A program made the position numbers and the translations under genes. This document shows positions 16,178 through 21,001 of a DNA stretch of 21,001 bases, in pieces. The DNA is taken from positions 1-21,001 of the forward strand of contig CAIOHW010000288.1 of assembly GCA_903858195.1 (NCBI GenBank), given 5' to 3'. The DNA is from Oligoflexia bacterium. GTDB lineage: Bacteria; Bdellovibrionota; UBA1018. Below the pieces are notes generated by a model, which saw only the letters and a program-made list of their open reading frames with translations, ran no database searches and was not told where the DNA came from. How positions within the stretch are numbered: the first letter of the stretch is position 1; every line of letters begins with the position of its first letter.

Positions 16178-16927
16178 ATGCCTGCCCCTAAATCATTCCT
16201 AGCTGCAGTGCTGACTTTCACATTGGCCCAACCCACCAGTGCCGGTGCGGCCCCTCCGGCGCCGCCCACCCCACAGACCCAGGACTGGGAGTACCCCGAG
16301 CTCATGGTGGCTCCACGAGCGAGCGAGCGGCTCGAGCGCGAAGCACGCATCGAGAGTCGCCGGGGGTTCTCTCTGCTCTGGCCAGTGTGGCTTCCGGGCG
16401 CAGCCAATCTTGCCGCAGGCGAGATGCAGCTTGGGCAGACTGACCCTTCCTTGGATTCCGGCAAAACAAGAGCCTACGCGGGCATCGCAGTGGGAGGCGG
16501 CTGGGTCGTGGGCTCCTACCTGCTCGCGCTCAGTTACCGCCCCTACGCCTCGGGTCTGGAGGAGACCTCACGGATGCCCAGGGCAAGCGCTCGCGAGCAG
16601 CTTGCCCGCGAGCGGGTGGCCGAAGAATGGATCGAAACGGCCTCCGGCATGGGAAGGACCCTTCGCTACCTGTCTGCGGCCACCAATTTGATCGTCGCAG
16701 TGAGCATGGCAAGTGCAGTCAATTCGGGCACGCTGGCACAGACTCTCGATCTGGCCTCAGTGGCCATCGCCTTAAGTCCGCTTTTCTTTGAAACCCGCTG
16801 GAACCGGGTCGCCCATGATCAACGCAATTTCAAGAAGCGCATCTTCAGGCCCATCGCATCGACCCTCTGGGTCAGGACTTCGGAACGGGCTTCATCTCCG
16901 GCCCTGGGTCTGAGCTGGGCGTTTTAG
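16178..16927 (+). CDS. Exported protein of unknown function with hydrophobic segments
   Basis: The product is 249 residues and I recognise no family. MPAPKSFLAAVLTFTLAQPTSAGA looks like a Sec signal cleaved near residue 22-24. A Pro/Ala-rich linker follows, then a segment RRGFSLLWPVWLPGAANLAAGE that resembles the turn of small membrane proteins with a PGxG-like element. Three hydrophobic stretches follow, at about 100-119, 168-181 and 191-204, separated by a charged region (131-155). The C-terminus ends in GLSWAF with a terminal Phe, a feature seen in outer-membrane proteins but weak evidence alone. GAGG is spaced 7 nt before ATG 16178. It is divergent from the FecR-domain gene, and its last 56 bp overlap the 3' end of the opposing gene. 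Confidence 0.72.
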   Translation: MPAPKSFLAAVLTFTLAQPTSAGAAPPAPPTPQTQDWEYPELMVAPRASERLEREARIESRRGFSLLWPVWLPGAANLAAGEMQLGQTDPSLDSGKTRAYAGIAVGGGWVVGSYLLALSYRPYASGLEETSRMPRASAREQLARERVAEEWIETASGMGRTLRYLSAATNLIVAVSMASAVNSGTLAQTLDLASVAIALSPLFFETRWNRVAHDQRNFKKRIFRPIASTLWVRTSERASSPALGLSWAF

Positions 16928-17732
16928 ACGCCGATTCCTTGAGTTGCTCGAGCACGAGGTCGCGCGAAAACACCACTGCCTCGCCACGCGATTTGGAAAG
17001 CCCGTTTTTTGAAATCGCATAACGATAGCCCTCAACAAAGCTCTCGCCTGCCTTCGATCCAGCGCCGATCACTTCTTGCGCGATGACCAGCGCCGGCCCC
17101 GAGGCGAGCTCGGGCCCGGACTTGGAGGTCAGAAAATCAAAGAGCTTCTTGAAGCGAACCGCCACCCCGCCGGGCTGATCTTTCGATGCTGTGAGAAGCT
17201 CCGTCGCAAAGCGGGCGCAACGGGGCTTGGACTGGGCAAGCTCTGACTCGGACGAGCAAAACTGCACCAGGGCGGAAAACTCACGTTCGAGCGCCGGAAG
17301 GCTGCCGCCGTAGTCCACCGTCAGGCTTGTAGCCAAACGATGTGAAGTGGAGACATCGAGATCGAGCTCGCTTCTCAGGTAAGCCTTCTTGAAAAGGACA
17401 ATGAACCGATCGGCCACCTCATCGCTCTGCCCGGCAAACCTAAGAGCCGTATAAAGCGAGTCCTTTGTTCCCACGCCCGACTCAGTGAGCAGCGTCGTCA
17501 CACGGATCAGGCGCGCCGCAGAGCCCGGGCAATGCACCGATGTCTGGCGTGCCAGCTCGCGACTCACCTTCTCGGGGATCTTCCATTCGTCCTTGGATCG
17601 CAGGTAGTTCATCACCGTGATGAACTCGCGAGCAGGCGAGCAGTCGGCAGGCACCGGTGCGGCGGCGTCAGCCCCCTGACACTCTCCAGCCATCGCCAGA
17701 GTCAGGAGCAGAAATGAAAGAAAGACTTCCAC
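16872..17732 (-). CDS. Exported protein of unknown function
   Basis: The product is 286 residues with no recognised family. A GTG start gives MEVFLSFLLLTLAMAGECQGADA, a convincing signal peptide for SPase I. MAGEC is not a good lipobox because Glu is at -1. The mature part appears largely helical and soluble, with scattered cysteines (for example in DCSPAREF, VHCPGSAAR, QFCSSESE and PRCARFATE) and a basic/acidic C-terminal tail rich in Ser and Pro. An in-frame TGA lies seven codons upstream (17753-17751), with no other start between, so GTG 17732 is the only start that keeps the signal peptide. No Shine-Dalgarno is visible; a hairpin lies just upstream instead. It follows fbaB on the same strand with a 47-bp gap and could be its read-through partner. 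Confidence 0.72.
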   Translation of the reverse strand: MEVFLSFLLLTLAMAGECQGADAAAPVPADCSPAREFITVMNYLRSKDEWKIPEKVSRELARQTSVHCPGSAARLIRVTTLLTESGVGTKDSLYTALRFAGQSDEVADRFIVLFKKAYLRSELDLDVSTSHRLATSLTVDYGGSLPALEREFSALVQFCSSESELAQSKPRCARFATELLTASKDQPGGVAVRFKKLFDFLTSKSGPELASGPALVIAQEVIGAGSKAGESFVEGYRYAISKNGLSKSRGEAVVFSRDLVLEQLKESASKTPSSDPGPEMKPVPKS

Positions 17733-17740
17733 GGACGACG

Positions 17741-17776
17741 GATCGGAAGATCAGGCTTTGAGCTTGATCTTCGGTC
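17741..17776 (-). other. Hairpin between fbaB and the downstream exported-protein gene
   Basis: GAAGATCA (17746-17753) and TGATCTTC (17765-17772) are perfect 8-bp inverted arms around an 11-nt loop. GATC (17741-17744) and GGTC (17773-17776) partly extend the stem after a one-base bulge. In the minus-strand transcript the structure ends 8 nt before the GTG start at 17732. No U-tract follows, so it is not a classical terminator. It may be an RNA-processing or translation-control element, or chance. Confidence 0.45.
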
Positions 17777-17779
17777 CCG

Positions 17780-18835
17780 TCAGGCGATCGTCACGCTTGA
17801 GTCGAGATACACGTCTTGAATGGCGTGCATGAGGGCGATTCCCTCTTTCCAAGGCTTTTGAAAGGCCTTGCGCCCGGCAATCAAGCCCGAGCCGCCGGCG
17901 CGCTTGTTGATGATCGCTGTGCGTACGGCATCCGCAAGATCGGCAGAGCCCTTGGCTTCGCCGCCTGAGTTGATCAGACCGATTCGCCCCATGTAGCAGT
18001 TGGCCACCTGGTAGCGGCACAGGTCGATCGGATGGTCAGTGGTGAGCTCGCTATAGACCTTGGGGTGGGTCTTGCCGTGCTGGGTGGCGAGATACCCCCC
18101 GTTGTTTGTCGCTAGCTTCTGCTTGATCATGTCGGCTGCGATCGTGACGCCGAGGTGGTTGGCCTGACCCGTGAGGTCTGCCGAGGTGTGGTAATCGACC
18201 CCATTGACCTTGAACCCTGGGTTTCGCGTGTAGCACCAAAGAATGGTCGCAAGTCCGAGCCCATGGGCGGCTTCGAAGGCTTCGCTCACTTCGCGGATCT
18301 GCCGCGCGCTCTCGGGTGACCCGAAGTAAACGGTCGCACCGACGGCCACCGCTCCCATGTCGGAAGCCTGCCTGACACTCGCAAACATCGACTGGTCATG
18401 CTTGTTGGGAAGGCTCAAAAACTCATTGTGGTTGAGCTTCAATACAAACGGAATCCTGTGGGCGTACTTGCGGGCGGCAATCGAGAGCACGCCGAGCGTC
18501 GAGGCGACCCCGCTGCAGCCCGATTCGATCGCAAACTTCACGATGTTTTCGGGATCAAAGAACATCGGATTGGGCGCAAACGAGGCGCCAGCCGAGTGCT
18601 CAACTCCCTGATCGACCGGGAAGATCGAGACATAGCCCGTATCAGCAAGCCTTCCGTGCGAGTAGAGCGCCTGCATCGAGCGCAGCACCCGGGGAGAGCG
18701 ATCCGAGTGGGCCAGCACCTCGGTCACCCAGTTACCCGTAGGCAGGGTCAGGGTTTCCTTGGGGATGCCCTTGGAGCGGTGTTCGAGCAGGGTTTTCGCT
18801 TCGGATCCGAGCAGCTGGTCGTAGTTGAGGCTCAT
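17780..18835 (-). CDS. fbaB: Class I fructose-bisphosphate aldolase (FbaB/DhnA type)
   Basis: This 351-residue protein cleaves or forms fructose-1,6-bisphosphate in glycolysis and gluconeogenesis through a Schiff base, without metal. The sequence follows the Escherichia coli FbaB pattern nearly end to end: an HR...IP start, SIFPVDQGVEHSAGASF (70-86), FVLKLNHNEFLSLPN (130-144), GAVAVGATVYFGS (161-173), DYHTSADLTGQANHLG (214-229), then DMIKQKLATNNGG. Further on are RYQVANCYMG, GLINSGGEAKG and INKRAGGSGLIAGRKAF, with the ending DVYLDSSVTIA. The Schiff-base Lys is probably one of the pair in IKQK (238/240). Length equals the family norm. It lies downstream of the DUF1059 gene on the same strand (40-bp gap), with a weak AGAGA ahead of the ATG. 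Confidence 0.96.
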   Translation of the reverse strand: MSLNYDQLLGSEAKTLLEHRSKGIPKETLTLPTGNWVTEVLAHSDRSPRVLRSMQALYSHGRLADTGYVSIFPVDQGVEHSAGASFAPNPMFFDPENIVKFAIESGCSGVASTLGVLSIAARKYAHRIPFVLKLNHNEFLSLPNKHDQSMFASVRQASDMGAVAVGATVYFGSPESARQIREVSEAFEAAHGLGLATILWCYTRNPGFKVNGVDYHTSADLTGQANHLGVTIAADMIKQKLATNNGGYLATQHGKTHPKVYSELTTDHPIDLCRYQVANCYMGRIGLINSGGEAKGSADLADAVRTAIINKRAGGSGLIAGRKAFQKPWKEGIALMHAIQDVYLDSSVTIA

Positions 18836-18875
18836 TCTCTAGAAGTACAAGGGGCCCCCCAAGCGGCGCAAGCCC

Positions 18876-19058
18876 TTAAGCTGCCTGCACGTCCTGAATC
18901 TTATCTCGGATCTTGTTACGCATCTGCTCATCGAACTCGGGCATCTGGTGCTCCTTGCGGGCATGGCCTTCAGCCAGCCTCAGCACCTCTTGCTCGGTCG
19001 AGGCCCGGCAGGACCAATCACAATCGACTCCCATGTCACGGCAGCAAAATGTCTTCAT
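18876..19058 (-). CDS. DUF1059 small protein
   Basis: This 60-residue protein begins MKTFCCRDMGVDCDW, the typical start of the DUF1059 family. It continues with TEQEVLRLAEGHARKEHQM, where the family also has two spaced histidines. Cys6, Cys13, His32 and His37 are the conserved positions and could bind a metal, which is an inference. Cys5 and Cys17 are extra relative to my memory of the family. No signal peptide is present, so it should be cytoplasmic. The function of the family is unknown to me. The start ATG has only a G-run upstream as a possible Shine-Dalgarno. It sits 21 bp after tcdA and 40 bp before fbaB, all on the minus strand. It is short but well supported by the motif. Confidence 0.85.
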   Translation of the reverse strand: MKTFCCRDMGVDCDWSCRASTEQEVLRLAEGHARKEHQMPEFDEQMRNKIRDKIQDVQAA

Positions 19059-19079
19059 GCCCCCAGCAGGGCTGCAAGA

Positions 19080-19901
19080 TCAGGTCCCGATCAGATCGCG
19101 CACCACGCGCGCGGCGCACGCCAGGCCAAAGGCGCCCGTCACGAAGCCCGCCGATCCAAGAATCAGGTTCTTGTCGTCGCAGGTATTGAGGCCGTTGTTG
19201 CCCTGCGGGCAGACGCACTTGAAGCCCTTGCCGTTGTCGTAGGCCAGATCATGGGGTTCAAGAATGGGCTCGCGCGAAAAGACGGTGGGAATGTTGAACT
19301 CGCCCTTTTCCGGAAATCCGTACTGCTGGCGCAGGATACGCCGAAGCACGCGCGCCAGCGGATCACCTTCGGTCACGGCGAGATCGGCCACTTCCACACG
19401 GGTGGGGTCCATGCGCCCGGCCGAGCCCGAACAGCAGACCACCGGAATTTTCTCGGCCACGCAATAGGCCAGCAGGTGGCACTTGGCCGTCACATTGTCG
19501 ATGGCGTCGATCACATAGTCGGGGCGCCTGGCAAAAATCTCGGGATTGTTTCGCTGGTTATAGAACTGGACCATGGGCTCGACCACGGCCTGCGGATTGA
19601 TCTTCTGAAAACGCTCGGCAAGCACGGTGGCCTTGTGCGAGCCCACAAGCCCCGTCAGTGCATGGAGCTGACGATTGGAGTTTGTGACGCAGATCTCATC
19701 GAAATCCACGATCGTCACCCGGCCCACGCCCGAGCGCACGATCGACTCGGCAGCCCACGAGCCCACGCCTCCGAGCCCGATCACCATGACATGCGCGGCC
19801 TGGAGCTTTTGCATCGCGGGATCGCCCACGAGCCTGCCCATGCGGTCAAATCGGCGATGCAGGCGGTAGCTCGAGCTCGGGGTCTGGACTTCGGTTTCCA
19901 T
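19080..19901 (-). CDS. tcdA: tRNA threonylcarbamoyladenosine dehydratase (TcdA/CsdL)
   Basis: This 273-residue, E1-like ATP-dependent enzyme cyclises t6A at position 37 of ANN-decoding tRNAs to ct6A. The opening RRFDRMGRLVGDPAMQKLQ is the family start. The nucleotide-binding GLGGVGSWAAES is at 42-53, with Asp66 in IVDFDEI and the CVTNSNRQLHAL block at 71-82. Lys90 and DYVIDAIDNVTAK (128-140) follow. SAGRMDPTRVEVADLAVTEGDPLA matches the TcdA middle region rather than MoeB or ThiF. The C-terminal GSAGFVTGAFGLACA corresponds to the end of E. coli TcdA. A cysteine cluster, C229-x-C231 and C241, precedes it; the E. coli protein has one cysteine near here. Length is normal. It follows tatD after 71 bp on the minus strand. 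Confidence 0.93.
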   Translation of the reverse strand: METEVQTPSSSYRLHRRFDRMGRLVGDPAMQKLQAAHVMVIGLGGVGSWAAESIVRSGVGRVTIVDFDEICVTNSNRQLHALTGLVGSHKATVLAERFQKINPQAVVEPMVQFYNQRNNPEIFARRPDYVIDAIDNVTAKCHLLAYCVAEKIPVVCCSGSAGRMDPTRVEVADLAVTEGDPLARVLRRILRQQYGFPEKGEFNIPTVFSREPILEPHDLAYDNGKGFKCVCPQGNNGLNTCDDKNLILGSAGFVTGAFGLACAARVVRDLIGT

Positions 19902-19947
19902 GGATGCGGGAGCAGTACCACAGCAAAAAGATCGGGAACAGGGGTGT

Positions 19948-19970
19948 AGTCCAAAAAACGGGCCCGGACT
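19948..19970 (-). terminator. Possible weak terminator after tatD
   Basis: Just after the tatD stop, read on the minus strand, the sequence has the G/C palindrome CGGGCCCG (19966-19959) immediately followed by six T (19958-19953). AGTCC/GGACT arms (19970-19966 and 19952-19948) enclose it. The palindrome alone has too small a loop and the T-run lies inside the larger stem, so this is an imperfect intrinsic terminator at best. Confidence 0.25.
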
Positions 19971-19972
19971 TC

Positions 19973-20746
19973 CTAGAGCTGAAAGACCGCCCGTACCCCC
20001 TCGCCCGACTGCTCAAGCACCTCGTCTGCCGAGCGTCCCACGAGTACTGCCGCCGCTCGCGCGGCCCGAAACAGTTCGGGCCCCTCCCCATCACTCTCGA
20101 GCACCCAGTCCGAGGGCGAAAGCCGCGGGAGGGCTGCCTTGAGCTGCTTGAAGCGCCCGGGCTGGGCGATGCCCGGGCCGATCGAGAGTTTAAGCCCCAG
20201 AGCCAGGTACTGCCTGGCCACTTCGTACGAACCGCTAAAGGCATGAACCAGGCCCCTGAAACCCCCGCCCCCCTCTGGCGACCTCGAAGCTTGCCCTAGG
20301 ATCTGAAGCGCGGCTTCATGCGCATGAACCACGTGCAGGACGACCGGAAGGCCGGCACGCACGGCGATCTGAAGCTGGGCTTCAAAGACTTCTTTTTCCA
20401 GGCCCGATGCGTCGCGGGTTTCATCGCGAAAGTAATCAAGCCCAAGCTCCCCCAGAGCCACCGGCCGTACCCCGGACGATAGACCTCCCGATAGCCTCTG
20501 CTCGAGATCGGCGAGCGCCTCCCGACACTGGCTTTCGGTGTGTTCGAGCACCCACCACGGGTGCAGGCCCAGCACCGGACGGATGAGCCGGGGCTCGAGT
20601 CGGGCAAGCTCGAGCTGCCGGTCCCAATCTTCAGGCCCCACCCCGCCCTGAATCGAAGCTTCCATTCCGAGGGCGCGAAGCTCGGCCACGAGCTCTTCGA
20701 TCCTTCGCTTGGACTGGGCTAGATGGGCGTGTGCGTCGATGATCAT
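19973..20746 (-). CDS. tatD: TatD-family metal-dependent hydrolase (DNase)
   Basis: This 257-residue cytoplasmic TIM-barrel hydrolase belongs to the TatD family, whose members have 3'-5' exonuclease or DNase activity. All metal ligands are visible: H6 and H8 in IDAHAHL, E100 in ALGELGLDYF, H138 in VVLHVVHAHEAA, H168 in GLVHAFSGS and D219 in LESDGEGP. GLHPWW (60-65) and SIGPGI (188-193) are further family blocks. The stretch after D219 is shortened: the usual P-x-G-x-R-N-x-P element is missing and the chain passes quickly to VGRSADEVLEQSGEG, the normal C-terminal helix. This places the protein in a divergent branch, so exact substrate assignment is open. Its ATG lies 21 bp from the divergent ATG of the DUF2062 gene. 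Confidence 0.88.
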   Translation of the reverse strand: MIIDAHAHLAQSKRRIEELVAELRALGMEASIQGGVGPEDWDRQLELARLEPRLIRPVLGLHPWWVLEHTESQCREALADLEQRLSGGLSSGVRPVALGELGLDYFRDETRDASGLEKEVFEAQLQIAVRAGLPVVLHVVHAHEAALQILGQASRSPEGGGGFRGLVHAFSGSYEVARQYLALGLKLSIGPGIAQPGRFKQLKAALPRLSPSDWVLESDGEGPELFRAARAAAVLVGRSADEVLEQSGEGVRAVFQL

Positions 20747-20767
20747 TCGGGTTAGCCTGAGTCCACC

Positions 20768-21001
20768 ATGAAATGGCTTCGCGAAAAAGTCCTGAACCCG
20801 ATCCTGAACCAGCTCAAGCAGGGAGCCTCACCCGAAAAACTCGCCTGGAGCGTGAGCCTCGGCGCCTCGCTGGCTCTGTTCCCCATCATGGGAAGCACTA
20901 CTTTTATTTGTGCAATCGTGGGCCAGGTCTTTCGCCTCAATCACGTGGCCATGCAGACGGTGAACTACCTGTTTTACGCCCCCCAGCTTGCGCTGATCCC
21001 C
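20768..21001 (+). CDS. DUF2062-type membrane protein, N-terminal part (3' end outside window)
   Basis: An open frame runs from ATG 20768 to the right edge with no stop, giving 78 residues. MKWLREKVLNPILNQLKQGASPEKLAWSVSLG leads into hydrophobic stretches with the pattern SLGASLALFPIMGSTT, FICAIVGQVFRLNHVAMQ and NYLFYAPQLALIP. The G(A)xPEKLAxSxxLGxxLGxxPxxG arrangement and the N-x(n)-P-Q helix fit DUF2062 proteins, small inner-membrane proteins of unknown function. I judge the start by the charged N-terminal helix; only a weak CTGAG stands upstream. Because the C-terminus is cut off, length and any fused domain are unknown. Confidence 0.75.
   Translation, partial: MKWLREKVLNPILNQLKQGASPEKLAWSVSLGASLALFPIMGSTTFICAIVGQVFRLNHVAMQTVNYLFYAPQLALIP

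Noticed and set aside
18398..19949. Long plus-strand open frames across fbaB, DUF1059 and tcdA.
   Set aside because: The minus-strand genes match known families along their whole length. The opposing frames are a by-product of G/C-rich third positions.

Overview
The window comes from a Gram-negative bacterium. Evidence for this is two lipobox-type exported proteins, several Sec-type signal peptides, a periplasmic FecR-type protein and a full peptide ABC importer. Coding density is very high, genes often overlap by 1-4 bp, and third positions are G/C-rich. The mix of genes (PF07399-type antiporter, DUF1059, lipoprotein subtilase, FbaB-type aldolase, bacterial OPT transporter) would fit Bdellovibrionota or another former-deltaproteobacterial lineage. 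That placement is only an impression. No rRNA, tRNA, CRISPR array, insertion sequence, phage gene or origin was seen. No stretch longer than about 210 bp lacks a gene.

Left part (1-7414, all + strand): the C-terminal part of a membrane-associated metallophosphoesterase is coupled by a GTGA overlap to a ketopantoate reductase (panE). A five-gene peptide/oligopeptide ABC importer follows, in the order oppA-oppB-oppC-oppD-oppF. Adjacent genes from oppB to oppF overlap by 4 bp at ATGA junctions. OppC is unusually long (455 aa) because a segment that looks like a fibronectin type III fold sits in its first extracytoplasmic loop. This is the most notable feature of the window.

Middle (7476-15039): a small secreted cysteine-rich protein of unknown function, a short-chain dehydrogenase and a PF07399-type Na+/H+ antiporter lie on the + strand. 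Converging on them is a minus-strand pair: a lipoprotein subtilisin-like protease followed by acetyl-CoA synthetase with a shortened N-terminus. An OPT-family transporter is divergent from the protease across an AT-richer 209-bp gap. The window therefore carries two unrelated peptide-uptake routes (ABC and OPT) plus a surface protease and acetyl-CoA synthetase. Together these suggest, as an inference only, a lifestyle that uses external protein and peptides as carbon.

Right part (15055-21001): an exported FecR-domain protein (minus), a divergent unknown exported protein (plus) and a third unknown exported protein (minus) whose 3' end overlaps the second. Then comes a minus-strand run of tatD, tcdA, a DUF1059 protein and fbaB, reading towards the third unknown protein. 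At the right edge the start of a DUF2062 membrane protein is cut off. I found no clear new multi-gene system. The candidates for follow-up are the OppC insertion, the cysteine-rich secreted protein, the trio of exported proteins at 15-17.7 kb, and a hairpin just upstream of a GTG start that has no visible Shine-Dalgarno.
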